This document shows positions 46,673 through 58,870 of a stretch of 64,000 nt of DNA, piece by piece. A model generated the notes under the pieces. The model made no database searches. It was not told where the DNA came from and saw only the letters and a program-made list of their open reading frames with translations. Source of the DNA: Palsa-504 sp050011155 (lineage in GTDB: Bacteria; Actinomycetota; Actinomycetes; Streptosporangiales; Streptosporangiaceae). How positions within the stretch are numbered: the stretch's first letter is position 1; every line of letters begins with the position of its first letter. The stretch lies in assembly GCA_050011155.1 (NCBI GenBank), contig JBEKJP010000012.1:18718-82717 (forward strand), read 5' to 3'. The position numbers and the translations under genes are program-made.

Positions 46673-48405
46673 TGCGAGCGGCCACCAAGGAGGAGCGCGA
46701 AGCCATCCGGGATGACCGCTACAAGTGGGTCGCGCTGGCGAACACCACCGCGTCCATGTTCATGGCCACGCTGGACGGGTCGATCGTCATCATCGCGCTG
46801 CCGGCTATCTTCCGCGGCATCCACCTGGACCCGCTGGCGGCGGGCAACATCAGCTACTTGCTGTGGATGATCATGGGCTACCGGCTGGTGCAGGCCGTGC
46901 TGGTGGTGACGGTGGGTCGGCTGGGTGACATGTTCGGGCGCGTCCGGATCTACAACGCCGGCTTCGTGGTCTTCACGGTCGCCTCGATCCTGTTGTCGTT
47001 CGACCCGTTCACCGGCGGCCACGGGGCCCTGTGGCTGATTGGCTGGCGGCTGCTCCAGGCCGTCGGCGGGTCCATGCTGATGGCGAACTCGGCCGCGATC
47101 CTGACCGACGCCTTCCCGGCCAGCCAGCGCGGCTTCGCGCTGGGCACCAACCAGATCGCCGGGCTGGCGGGCATGTTCGTCGGCCTGGTCGCCGGCGGCC
47201 TGCTGGCCGCGATCGACTGGCGCTGGGTGTTCTGGGTCAACGTGCCGGTCGGCGTGTACGGGACGCTGTGGGCCTACCTCCGGCTGCGTGACAACGGCGA
47301 GCGGCACCGGGCCAAGATCGACTGGTGGGGCAACATCACCTTCGCCGTCGGCCTGAGCGCGGTCCTGATCGCCGTCACCTACGGCATCCAGCCCTACGGC
47401 GGTCACACCATGGGCTGGACGAACCCGTGGGTGCTGACCGGGCTGATCGGCGGCACGGCCCTGCTCGCCGCGTTCGCCGTGCTCGAGACGAGGATCGCCG
47501 AGCCGATGTTCCAGCTCAGCCTGTTCCGCATCCGGGCTTTCACGGCCGGCAACCTGGCCGGCCTGGCCGTGTCCATCGCCCGGGGCGGCCTGCAGTTCAT
47601 GCTCATCATCTGGCTGCAGGGCATCTGGCTGCCGCTGCACGGCTACGACTACAGCCAGACCCCGCTGTGGGCGGGCATCTTCCTGCTTCCGCTCACCGCC
47701 GGGTTCCTCGTCTCGGGCCCGGTCGCGGGCATCTTGTCGGACAAGTTCGGCTCCCGGGGCATCGCGACCGCCGGGATGGTGGTCTTCGGCGGCAGCTTTA
47801 TCGGCTTGATCCTCCTGCCCGTCAACTTCCCCTATCCGGCCTTCGCGCTGCTCATCGCCCTGAACGGGGTGGGCAGCGGGATGTTCGCCTCGCCTAACTC
47901 GTCGTCCATCATGGGCAGCGTCCCGGCCCGCCAGCGCGGCGCGGCCTCGGGCATGCGCTCGACCTTCCAGAACTCGGGCACGGCCCTGTCGATCGGGGTG
48001 TTCTTCTCGGTCATGATCGCCGGGCTGGCCAGTCGCCTGCCGCAGACGCTGTCCAGTGGCCTGCGCCAGCACGGCGTGTCGGCCTCGGTCGCGCACCAGG
48101 TCGCCAGCCTGCCGCCGGTCTCGTCGCTGTTCGCCTCGGTGCTCGGCGTGAACCCGCTGGGTCACCTGCTGGCCGCCCGCGGCGCCCTGGCCACGCTCCC
48201 GGTCTCGGCCCAGCAGACCCTCACCGGCCGCGAGTTTTTCCCCAGCCTGATCTCCGGCCCGTTCCAGCACGGCCTGATCGTGGTGTTCGCCTTCGCCGCG
48301 ACCCTATCGGCCCTGGCCGCTCTCGCCTCCGCCCTACGCGGCACCCGCCCCCCGCCGCCCCAACCCCAACCCCCCACCGAAAAGGCTTTTCATGATCACG
48401 TGTAG
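46672..48405 (+). CDS. MFS multidrug efflux transporter (DHA2-like, ~14 helices)
   Basis: A 577-residue major facilitator of the DHA2 drug:proton antiporter type. The first helix carries FMATLDGSIVIIALPAI (motif D1) and the loop VVTVGRLGDMFGRVRIY is motif A. About 14 hydrophobic segments are spaced along the sequence. ATG overlaps the marR stop. The last five codons (HDHV and the stop, 48391-48405) come from the terminal inverted repeat of the element that begins at 48391, so the natural C-terminus has probably been replaced. Partner of the MarR regulator in drug resistance or toxin export. Confidence 0.9.
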   Translation: MRAATKEEREAIRDDRYKWVALANTTASMFMATLDGSIVIIALPAIFRGIHLDPLAAGNISYLLWMIMGYRLVQAVLVVTVGRLGDMFGRVRIYNAGFVVFTVASILLSFDPFTGGHGALWLIGWRLLQAVGGSMLMANSAAILTDAFPASQRGFALGTNQIAGLAGMFVGLVAGGLLAAIDWRWVFWVNVPVGVYGTLWAYLRLRDNGERHRAKIDWWGNITFAVGLSAVLIAVTYGIQPYGGHTMGWTNPWVLTGLIGGTALLAAFAVLETRIAEPMFQLSLFRIRAFTAGNLAGLAVSIARGGLQFMLIIWLQGIWLPLHGYDYSQTPLWAGIFLLPLTAGFLVSGPVAGILSDKFGSRGIATAGMVVFGGSFIGLILLPVNFPYPAFALLIALNGVGSGMFASPNSSSIMGSVPARQRGAASGMRSTFQNSGTALSIGVFFSVMIAGLASRLPQTLSSGLRQHGVSASVAHQVASLPPVSSLFASVLGVNPLGHLLAARGALATLPVSAQQTLTGREFFPSLISGPFQHGLIVVFAFAATLSALAALASALRGTRPPPPQPQPPTEKAFHDHV

Positions 48406-48475
48406 TTGGGTGTCATATAGGGGCTGTTGCAGGATTGGCTGCTCATGGGTCCGGTGCGGTGCGGGACGGCTGGCG

Positions 48476-48540
48476 CATGACGCCCCGGGCATGACGCCCC
48501 GGGCCGTGCCCCGGGCATGACGCCCCGGCATGACGCCCCG
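48476..48540 (+). repeat. Four copies of CATGACGCCCCG
   Basis: Exact 12-bp units at 48476-48487, 48490-48501, 48516-48527 and 48529-48540, spaced 13-26 bp. They lie inside the inverted-terminus element. Part of the tract can form hairpins with GGGG-rich neighbours. Confidence 0.7.
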
Positions 48541-48599
48541 CGCGGTGCCCACGCCAGCCACGCCAGCACCACCAGCCGCAAACCTGCACCCGCAGTCGC

Positions 48600-48628
48600 A
48601 AGTTAACCGGGTGGATCCGGGCTACCGG
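48600..48628 (+). repeat. Dispersed intergenic repeat core, copy 2
   Basis: This 29-bp block matches 1863-1891 (minus strand) at 26 of 29 positions, around GGTGGATCCGGGYTACC. The two copies are 46.7 kb apart, both in intergenic DNA. Confidence 0.6.
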
Positions 48629-48842
48629 GTGAAAAAGGGGGACCATGATGCACCAAAATCACCCCGGAGCCCGAAACCACCCCGCTATCCCCGCGGGACA
48701 GCGCACCACCGGCCCCCCAGGACACCACAGCACCCGGCGGCACGCCACCCAGCCACGAGACGCCATGATCCTGCAACAGCCCCTATATGACGCAAAAGGA
48801 CACGTGATCATGGCCGCGCGCGACGGGCCCACGGAAAGCGGT

Positions 48843-48873
48843 TTGACCTTCCAGTAGCTGGAAGGTGCAGAGT
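48843..48873 (+). promoter_or_regulatory. MerR-type promoter with a perfect 21-bp operator
   Basis: TTGACC (48843-48848) and CAGAGT (48868-48873) are 19 bp apart, the long spacer typical of MerR-controlled promoters. Between them ACCTTCCAG-TAG-CTGGAAGGT (48846-48866) is a perfect palindrome, close to the known CueR-class operator pattern. The start site should fall about at the downstream ATG (48881). Confidence 0.75.
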
Positions 48874-48880
48874 CGTGGCC

Positions 48881-49870
48881 ATGAGCACAGACGCCGAGCT
48901 GTTCACCATCGGGCAGCTTGCCCGGCGCAGTGGCGTGCCTGCCCGGACGATCCGGTTCTGGTCCGACGCGGGCCTGGTCCCGCCCTCGGCCAGGTCCGGC
49001 AGCGGCTACCGGCTGTACGACGCGGCCGCGGCGTCCCGGCTCGATCTGGTCCGGACGCTGCGCGAGCTCGGGCTCGGCCTGGACGTGATCGAGGCGGTGC
49101 TGTCCAGGGCGCGGACGGTGGCCGAGGTCGCCGCGGCGCACGTCGCCGTGCTCGACGTGCAGATCCGGGCGCTGCGGCTGCGCCGTGCTGTGCTCAGCAC
49201 GATCGCCAGGAACGGTCACACGGTCGAGGAGACACTGATCATGAGCAAGCTGTCCGAGCTGTCCGCCCGAGAGCGGCAGCAGATCATCGATGACTTCGTG
49301 GACGGCGTCTTCGCCGGCCCGGGCCCGGAGAATCCGGGCGCGCCCGGGGCGGGTATCGCGCGCGGCATGCGGCAGCTGCCCGCCGACCTGCCCGATGACC
49401 CGTCGCCCGAGCAGGTCAGCGCCTGGGTCGAGCTAGCCGGGCTGGTCGCCGACGAGAGCTTCAGGCAGCGGACCCGGTCGATGGCCCTGGCCGGCCCGGG
49501 CACCGTGCCGCCAGCGCCGGACCAGGCGCCACCCCACGGCGAGACGCCGGAGCCGGGCGAGACGCCAGAGCCGGCTCAGCCGGACTACCAGGACGTCGTC
49601 CAGCACGCCGGCCGGGCGGTCGCGGAGGGGATCGACCCCGGTTCACCAGCGGGCCAGGCGGTGCTCGGCCGCATCGTGGCGGCTGGCACTCCCGTCGCCC
49701 AGCGGGCGGCCATCCTGCGGCAGCTCGAGATGTTCACCGACGCCCGGGTGGAACGCTACTGGCAGTTGCTGGCCATCCTCAACGACCAGCCCGTGCCGCC
49801 CTCCGTGGTACCGGCCTTCGAGTGGCTGATCACCGCTCTCCGCGCCAGCCCGGACTCGCCGGCCAGCTAG
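48881..49870 (+). CDS. MerR family transcriptional regulator, probably from a leaderless mRNA
   Basis: A 329-residue MerR-type regulator. The N-terminal winged helix is about 8-75: FTIGQLARRSGVPARTIRFW, GYRLYDAAAASRLDLVRTLR and a coiled segment (to about 110). The rest is a long helical effector domain with a Pro/Glu-rich break (GETPEPGETPEPAQP). The start ATG at 48881 lies only seven bases beyond the -10 box, so the message is expected to begin at or next to ATG. A GTG two codons earlier (48875) would need a different transcript start. The palindromic operator suggests autoregulation. Confidence 0.85.
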   Translation: MSTDAELFTIGQLARRSGVPARTIRFWSDAGLVPPSARSGSGYRLYDAAAASRLDLVRTLRELGLGLDVIEAVLSRARTVAEVAAAHVAVLDVQIRALRLRRAVLSTIARNGHTVEETLIMSKLSELSARERQQIIDDFVDGVFAGPGPENPGAPGAGIARGMRQLPADLPDDPSPEQVSAWVELAGLVADESFRQRTRSMALAGPGTVPPAPDQAPPHGETPEPGETPEPAQPDYQDVVQHAGRAVAEGIDPGSPAGQAVLGRIVAAGTPVAQRAAILRQLEMFTDARVERYWQLLAILNDQPVPPSVVPAFEWLITALRASPDSPAS

Positions 49871-49893
49871 CCAGCCCGGACTCGCCGGCCAGC
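49845..49893. repeat. Direct repeat at the MerR 3' end
   Basis: A 23-bp unit CCAGCCCGGACTCGCCGGCC(AGC) occurs at 49845-49867 and 49871-49893. The first copy encodes the protein end; further CCAG/CTAG/CCGG units follow to about 49940. This is slipped-strand type sequence between convergent genes. Confidence 0.7.
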
Positions 49894-49916
49894 CAGCCAG
49901 CCAGCTAGCCGGCCAG

Positions 49917-50450
49917 CTAGCCGGTGAGCTGGCCGGTGAGCTGGCCGGCCCGGCGGCCGGCCTTCCCCGAGACCTTCGCGGTCCGGGTGACCATGGCCGC
50001 CTCCCGCCGCGCGGTCCGCGCGCCGTGCCGGGCGCGCCAGGCCAGCGAGGGCTGGCCGCTGGTGTCCGCGGCGGCGATCAGCAGGCCGCCGAACATCGAG
50101 AGGTTCTTCAGGAAGTGAATCCGCTGCTGCGCCCGGTCGGCGCCCTCTTCGGCCTCCCAGAAGCGGTGCCCGGCCGCGGTGGTGGGCACCAGCGTCGCGG
50201 CCAGCGCGAGCGCGGACAGCCGCGGGAACCGGCCCATCGCCAGCAGCGTGCCCGCCGCCATCTGGACGGCCCCGTTGAGCCGGACCGCGTCCTCGGTCTT
50301 GGCCGGGACGACCGTGAACCGGTCGGCCAGCGGGCGGACCACCGGCTCGGCCCGCGGTGCCACCTTCTCGGGGTGGCGGAAGGTGTCGAAGCCCTGAATG
50401 ACGAAGATGGACGCCATCATGGGCCGGGCGAGAGCTCGTAGTACGGTCAT
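49917..50450 (-). CDS. DoxX family membrane protein
   Basis: A 177-residue membrane protein of the DoxX type, with four hydrophobic segments. It opens VLRALARPMMASIFVIQGFDTFRHP, the family start, followed by RLNGAVQMAAGTLLAMGRFPRLSALALAATLVPT and a helix around MFGGLLIAAADTSG. The basic tail (ARHGARTARREAAMVTRTAK) is cytoplasmic. Family members are linked to thiosulfate or redox stress responses in mycobacteria. Convergent with the MerR gene; the start ATG at 50450 is fixed by family alignment. Confidence 0.85.
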   Translation of the reverse strand: MTVLRALARPMMASIFVIQGFDTFRHPEKVAPRAEPVVRPLADRFTVVPAKTEDAVRLNGAVQMAAGTLLAMGRFPRLSALALAATLVPTTAAGHRFWEAEEGADRAQQRIHFLKNLSMFGGLLIAAADTSGQPSLAWRARHGARTARREAAMVTRTAKVSGKAGRRAGQLTGQLTG

Positions 50451-50549
50451 GACCCGCTGTTGCCCAGCCGCGGGCGTTATAACCTCCCCGATCCCGACGT
50501 CGTTATAACTCCAGGGCCCGGGGCGTGACCGTGCCTTCATAATGGCGGG

Positions 50550-51038
50550 GTGAACGAGCCGGAGATCACGATCAGACCGGTCAGCGAGAGCGACCGCCCG
50601 ATGCTCGCGTGGCTCGTCGCGGAGCTCTGGGGATCCGAACTGGTCGCCGTGCACGGCAACGTACTGCGCCCGGCCGAGCTGCCCGGATTCATCGCCGAAC
50701 GGTCCCGCCGTATCGTCGGCCTGCTCACCTACCAGCTGATCGGGGACATGCTGGAGATCGTCACGCTCAACGCGATCGAGCGCCGGGCCGGCATCGGGAC
50801 GCTCCTGATCGAGGCCGCGGCCAGCACCGCGCGGCACTTCCGCTGCCGCGAGGTCCGGCTCACCACCACCAACGACAACGTCGACGCGTTGCGGTTCTAC
50901 CAGCGCCGCGGATTCCGCCTCGCCGAGCTGCGGCCGGGCGCGGTCGACCGTTCCCGGCAGGAGAAGCCGCAGATTCCCAGGACCGGCGACTACGGCATCC
51001 CCCTCCACGACGAGCTCGACCTGACCCTGCAGCTCTAG
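50550..51038 (+). CDS. GNAT family N-acetyltransferase
   Basis: A 162-residue acyl-CoA-dependent acetyltransferase. The N-terminal strand ITIRPVSESDRPMLAWLV, the central IVTLNAIERRAGIGTLLIEAA with the RxxGIG acetyl-CoA-binding loop (about 78-86), VRLTTTNDNVDALRFYQRRGFRL and the last strand are in family order. GTG start. Substrate unknown. Divergent from the DoxX gene by a 99-nt gap. Confidence 0.87.
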   Translation: MNEPEITIRPVSESDRPMLAWLVAELWGSELVAVHGNVLRPAELPGFIAERSRRIVGLLTYQLIGDMLEIVTLNAIERRAGIGTLLIEAAASTARHFRCREVRLTTTNDNVDALRFYQRRGFRLAELRPGAVDRSRQEKPQIPRTGDYGIPLHDELDLTLQL

Positions 51039-51054
51039 CCCCCGCCGCCGCTCG

Positions 51055-51113
51055 TTCATGATCGTGGCCAGAAGCGGCCGGAAATCGACCGGAACTGGCC
51101 AGGAGATCATGAA
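51055..51113. terminator. 59-bp inverted repeat with TTCATGATC ends (bidirectional terminator-like)
   Basis: TTCATGATC (51055-51063) and GATCATGAA (51105-51113) bound the element, with inner arms TGGCCAG / CTGGCCA. It sits between the convergent GNAT and amidohydrolase genes. The termini match those of the 60-bp element at 29944-30003. Confidence 0.65.
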
Positions 51114-51147
51114 ATAAGAGCTTCGCGCAGGCGCGAGACGAAGGGCT

Positions 51148-52383
51148 TTACGCGGCGCCCTTGACCTGGCGGCCGCGGGTCCAGACGGCAGTGATCCTGG
51201 CCGGGGCGGCGAGCACGCCGATGTCGGCCACCGGGTCGGCGTCCAGCGTGATCACGTCGGCGTCGTAGCCTTCGGCCAGCTGTCCGCTGAGCGGCGCCTG
51301 CGGGCCCAGGGTGAGCGGCCCGGTCGCGGTGGCCGCCTCGATCGCGTCGAGCGGCGACATGCCCAGCTTGACCAGGTGGCCCGGTTCCGAGCCGTTCTGG
51401 CCCCACGCGTTGGGCAGGTCGGTGCCGCTCAGGGCGATGTCGGTGCCCATCGCGATGGTGACGCCGTGCTCGTAGGCCCGGGCCACCGCCTGTGCGTGGA
51501 TGTCGGCGATCGCCTCGAGCTTGGCCATCGCGTAGGGCGGCACGGCTGCACGGAACGTCAGCATGTCCTCGATGATCGTCCTGGTCGGGACCAGGATCGC
51601 GCCGGTCTCGCGCATCGCGTCACAGCATTCGTCGTCCAGGTAGGTGCCGTGCTCGATGGTCCGCACCCCGGCCCGCAGGGCCGCCATGATGCCCGGCTTG
51701 CCGTGGCAGTGCGCCGCGACCGCCCGCTCGGCCAGCCCGGCCACCTCCACGATAGTGCGCAGCTCAGAAAGCATGAACTGCTGGTGGATGGGATCGTCGA
51801 GCTCGGAGAGCACGCCGCCCGAGGCGCATACCTTGATCAGCTTCGCGTTCCGCCTGAGCTGCTCGCGGACGGCCCGGGCGCACTCGTCGGGGCCGTCCGC
51901 CAGCCGCATCATGCCGCCCCGGGCGGAGTAGTCGTGCACCCAGTCGAGCGGCACGGAGTGCAGGTCGCCGTGGCCGCCCGTGGTGCTCAAGATGGCGCCC
52001 GCGCCGTAGATCACCGGCCCGTCGATCAGGCCCTCGGCCACCACGCGGGCCAGGTGGACGCCCAGGCCGCCCACGTCGCGGACCGAGGTGACCCCCGCGT
52101 CGAGCGCGGCCCGCAGGTCCCTGGTGCACCGGGCGGCCCGCACCGCCTCGGGCTCGTTCACGAGCTGGGTCAGGTCGAACGTCCTGGTCCCCATGAGGTG
52201 CCCGTGGCAGTCCCACATCCCCGGCATCACGGCGGTCACCTTGGTCACCGCGGCCCCGGGGGTCGGCGGCGCCGCCCCGGCCGGGCCGGCGTAGCTGATC
52301 CGGGGGCCGTCCAGGACCACCACCCCGTCGCGGACGGGACCGCCGCGCCCGGGTATGAGCAGTCCGGCCTCGATCCGATGCAT
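51148..52383 (-). CDS. Amidohydrolase (imidazolonepropionase-like)
   Basis: A 411-residue metal-dependent hydrolase of the amidohydrolase superfamily. The metal ligands of a binuclear site are visible: HxH in MWDCHGHLMG (58-60 region), Lys in LIKVCASGGV (the carboxylated Lys), His in AVAAHCHGKPG, His in TIEHGTYLDDE and Asp in AMGTDIALSG. The family includes prolidases and cytosine-deaminase-like enzymes that act on N-acyl amino acids or cyclic amides. No signal peptide. It ends close to a terminator-like repeat and stands alone. Confidence 0.88.
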   Translation of the reverse strand: MHRIEAGLLIPGRGGPVRDGVVVLDGPRISYAGPAGAAPPTPGAAVTKVTAVMPGMWDCHGHLMGTRTFDLTQLVNEPEAVRAARCTRDLRAALDAGVTSVRDVGGLGVHLARVVAEGLIDGPVIYGAGAILSTTGGHGDLHSVPLDWVHDYSARGGMMRLADGPDECARAVREQLRRNAKLIKVCASGGVLSELDDPIHQQFMLSELRTIVEVAGLAERAVAAHCHGKPGIMAALRAGVRTIEHGTYLDDECCDAMRETGAILVPTRTIIEDMLTFRAAVPPYAMAKLEAIADIHAQAVARAYEHGVTIAMGTDIALSGTDLPNAWGQNGSEPGHLVKLGMSPLDAIEAATATGPLTLGPQAPLSGQLAEGYDADVITLDADPVADIGVLAAPARITAVWTRGRQVKGAA

Positions 52384-52770
52384 GAATCCTCCTCACCACA
52401 CGACAAGCAACGACAAGCAATGCGTCAAACCATCTAGGCGGGCAAGGCCGCAAGATAGGGGCCGCTGGGGGGCCCAGGGCGGCAGATATTGACGATGACT
52501 ATCTTGACGGGTTGCCGGCCGTGCGGTCCATGATGGAATCCCCGGCCCGTAAGCTCACCAGGAGGCCCAGGTCAGGACGATCCTGCGGCATTTCTCACCG
52601 ACAGTATCGACGTGTGTGCTGTCGCGGGTACGGGTCATGCGCTATACAGGGACATACGACTGTCCGGCAACAGGATGCGGAGAATACGTGCCTGGTACTG
52701 CTGTTGCCGATGTTGTCTATGGGGTTCGGGCGAGGGCTCTAGGGAGGCAGGGTCATAGGGGCAAGGAAGC
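52384..52770. other. 387-nt spacer upstream of the AAA+ gene
   Basis: No gene supported. It contains a small inverted repeat GGACA-N6-TGTCC near 52650-52665 and an ATG-start frame of about 76 codons (52512-52742) that is Arg/Gly-rich and non-coding in character. The divergent amidohydrolase and AAA+ promoters should lie here, but none is clear. Confidence 0.4.
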
Positions 52771-52773
52771 GTG

Positions 52774-55245
52774 ATGCTGCCAAAAGATAGGGCCCAGCCC
52801 GCGGCGCCGGACAAGCCGAGCTGGGGCAATCGACTGCTGCGCGTCTACCGGCGGGCTCCGACCTGGCTCAAGGTCGCTATCGTGGCCATCGCCGTCTTGT
52901 TCTCCCCGGCCACGCTGGGGCTGATCATCCTCGCCTCGCTCATCTACGCGATCGTCTCGGTCGCCCAGGGACGGAGCACCGTCGGCGCGACCGCCTCGGG
53001 CGCGCTCTGGGGCGTCGTCATCTTCATCGCGGCGGGCAGCCAGGACCTGAGCTGGATCTTCTCCGTCTGCCTGATGCCCGTCGCCGTCGCGCTGGCGGCG
53101 CACGCCCGCCTGCTGGCACGCGCCTTCGTGCCCGGCCGGACCGTCGCCTGGGTCCTGGTCTGGTCCGTGCCGGCCGGCGTCATCGCCTACAAGGCCGCCT
53201 CGGACCAGCCGTTCATCGGCACGATCGCCGCCTGGCTGCTGGCCGCGGCCGTGCTCGGCTGGCGGGTGGCCAAGGGCATCCAGGACAACCGCATGTACGG
53301 CGCCCGGGTCGCCGGCGGCCCGGGCGGTCCCGGCGACCAAGGCGGCTCGCGCCCGGCGGGGAACAACGCGGGGAACACGGTCAACCCGGTCGGCCGGCCG
53401 GGCAACAGCGTGCAGGGCGTCCGGGCCCAGGCCACGGCGCTGTCCTACGGCGACCACGCCCGCGACCAGTCCGCTCCGGCCCGGCCGCGACCGCAGATCT
53501 CGGTCGAGGACGCGATGGACGAGCTCAACGCGATGATCGGGCTGGCCCCGGTCAAGGAGCAGGTCCGGTCGATCGCCGCGTCCATCGAGGCGGCCCGGCG
53601 GCGCACGGTGGCCGGAATCACCACCGAGCGGCCGATGCGGCACTTCGTGTTCCTCGGCCCGCCCGGCACCGGGAAGACCACGGTGGCCCGGGTGCTGGCC
53701 AAGATCTTCTACGCGTTCGGCCTGCTCGAGGTGCCCGACGTCGTCGAGGCGCACCGGGCCGACCTGGTCGGCGAGTTCCTCGGCGCGACCGCGATCAAGA
53801 CCAACGAGCTTGTCGACTCCGCGCTGAACCGGGTGCTGTTCATCGACGAGGCGTACAGCCTGCTCAACGAGGGCGACGGGCAGCCCGACCGGTTCGGCCA
53901 GGAGGCGGTGCAGGCACTGCTCAAGCGGGCCGAGGACAACCGCGACAACCTGATCATCATCTTGGCCGGGTACGAGAAGCAGATGGAGTCGTTCCTGTCT
54001 TCCAACCCCGGCCTCGCGTCGCGGTTCGCCACCCGGCTGAAGTTCCCCGGTTACTCGCCCGCGGAGATGATGGCGCTGGCCGACTTCGCGCTCGACCGGC
54101 GCCGCGAGGAGCTCGACCCGGACGCCCGTCCGATCCTGTGGCGCACGTTCGAGGAGGTCGGCCGCCGCCGGATGGCCGACGAACTAGGCAACGGCCGGTT
54201 CGTCCGCAGCCTGCTCGAGAAGGCCGGCCAGGCCCGGGACGTGCGGGTGCTGACCGAGAGCGCCGACCCCGCGCCGCACGACCTGGTCACGATCCGCGGC
54301 GGCGACGTGGCGGCGGCCTACACCGAGCTGACCAGCCGGATGCGCGGCTACGAGGACACGCCCACGGTGGAGGGCGCGATCGCCGAACTGGACGAGCTGA
54401 TCGGCCTGGAGCCGGTCAAGGAGCAGGTCCGCGCGATCGCCGCCCAGCTGCGGGTGGCCAAGCTGCGCGACCGCCAGGGGCTGACCAGCCAGCCGCCCAC
54501 CAGGCACTTCGTGTTCACCGGACCCCCGGGCACGGGCAAGACCACGGTCGCCCGCATCCTCGGCCGGATCTTCGCCGCGCTGGGCCTGCTGGTCCGGCCC
54601 GAGGTGATCGAGGGGCACCGGGCCGACCTGGTGGCCGAGCACCTCGGCTCGACCGCGATCAAGACGAACAAGCTCATCGACTCGGCCATGGGCGGTGTGC
54701 TGTTCATCGACGAGGCGTACTCGCTGCACAACGAGGGCTACCTGGGCGGCGACGCGTTCGGCGCCGAGGCGGTGCAGACGCTGCTCAAGCGGGCCGAGGA
54801 CGACCGCGACCGGCTGGTCATCGTGCTGGCAGGCTACCCGGGCGACATGGACAGGTTCCTGCGCAGCAACCCCGGTCTCGCCTCGCGGTTCAGCACCCGG
54901 GTGACCTTCCCCAGCTACCAGCCGGCCGACCTGGTCCAGATCTCGAACCTGCTGGCCGAGCAGGCCGGGGACATGTTCGACCCGGCCGCCAAGCAGGTGC
55001 TCGGGCGGATTTTCCGGCACGCCTGCGACACCGGCCGGATCGACGAGCTGGGCAACGGCCGGTTCGCCCGGTCCCTGTTCGAGCGGGCCTGCGCCTGCCG
55101 TGACCTGCGGGTGGTGCGCCTGGGCGAGAACGCGACCGCGGCCGACCTGACCACGCTGCTCGCGGCGGACGTGGAGATGGCCTACCGCGACCTGGCGCCG
55201 GGGGACACCCTCCCGGTCCCCGGGACGGGGAACGCGCCACAATAG
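52774..55245 (+). CDS. Membrane-anchored double AAA+ ATPase (CbbX/EccA-like)
   Basis: 823 residues from this ATG. The N-terminal ~165 residues contain four or five hydrophobic segments (about 33-160). A Gly/Pro/Asn-rich linker (about 175-235) follows, then two AAA+ modules of the CbbX/SpoVK type. Walker A motifs are GPPGTGKTT at 295-303 and 583-591; Walker B motifs are VLFIDEAYSL in both; sensor and arginine-finger segments (SNPGLASRF, GNGRF) are repeated. Each module is also preceded by the same LDELIGLEPVKEQVRAIA-like helix. Type VII secretion EccA has one such module and no membrane segments, so this is a related but different protein. A GTG one codon earlier (52771) is a possible start. 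It precedes 5-oxoprolinase by 4 nt. Confidence 0.87.
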   Translation: MLPKDRAQPAAPDKPSWGNRLLRVYRRAPTWLKVAIVAIAVLFSPATLGLIILASLIYAIVSVAQGRSTVGATASGALWGVVIFIAAGSQDLSWIFSVCLMPVAVALAAHARLLARAFVPGRTVAWVLVWSVPAGVIAYKAASDQPFIGTIAAWLLAAAVLGWRVAKGIQDNRMYGARVAGGPGGPGDQGGSRPAGNNAGNTVNPVGRPGNSVQGVRAQATALSYGDHARDQSAPARPRPQISVEDAMDELNAMIGLAPVKEQVRSIAASIEAARRRTVAGITTERPMRHFVFLGPPGTGKTTVARVLAKIFYAFGLLEVPDVVEAHRADLVGEFLGATAIKTNELVDSALNRVLFIDEAYSLLNEGDGQPDRFGQEAVQALLKRAEDNRDNLIIILAGYEKQMESFLSSNPGLASRFATRLKFPGYSPAEMMALADFALDRRREELDPDARPILWRTFEEVGRRRMADELGNGRFVRSLLEKAGQARDVRVLTESADPAPHDLVTIRGGDVAAAYTELTSRMRGYEDTPTVEGAIAELDELIGLEPVKEQVRAIAAQLRVAKLRDRQGLTSQPPTRHFVFTGPPGTGKTTVARILGRIFAALGLLVRPEVIEGHRADLVAEHLGSTAIKTNKLIDSAMGGVLFIDEAYSLHNEGYLGGDAFGAEAVQTLLKRAEDDRDRLVIVLAGYPGDMDRFLRSNPGLASRFSTRVTFPSYQPADLVQISNLLAEQAGDMFDPAAKQVLGRIFRHACDTGRIDELGNGRFARSLFERACACRDLRVVRLGENATAADLTTLLAADVEMAYRDLAPGDTLPVPGTGNAPQ

Positions 55246-55249
55246 CCAC

Positions 55250-58866
<3,617 letters not shown>

Positions 58867-58870
<4 letters not shown>

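Larger units (their letters stand above)
48391..48812. mobile_element. 422-bp MITE-like element with 45-bp inverted termini
   Basis: Left terminus 48391-48435 and right terminus 48768-48812 are inverted copies, about 39 of 45 bases identical, with the difference limited to a short internal patch. Both ends read CATGATCACGTGT inward, and the inner parts share GTCATATAGGGGCTGTTGCA. The interior holds four copies of CATGACGCCCCG, a Pro-rich open frame (48530-48790) and the dispersed GGATCCGGGCTACC block. No transposase is present. No clear target duplication flanks it: neighbouring bases TTTT and GCCG do not match. It may be a non-autonomous transposon, or a large bidirectional terminator. Confidence 0.65.

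Noticed and set aside
48530..48790. 86-codon Pro-rich frame inside the MITE-like element
   Set aside because: It has no ribosome-binding site and lies in repeat DNA; kept only as part of a repeat comparison, not as a gene.
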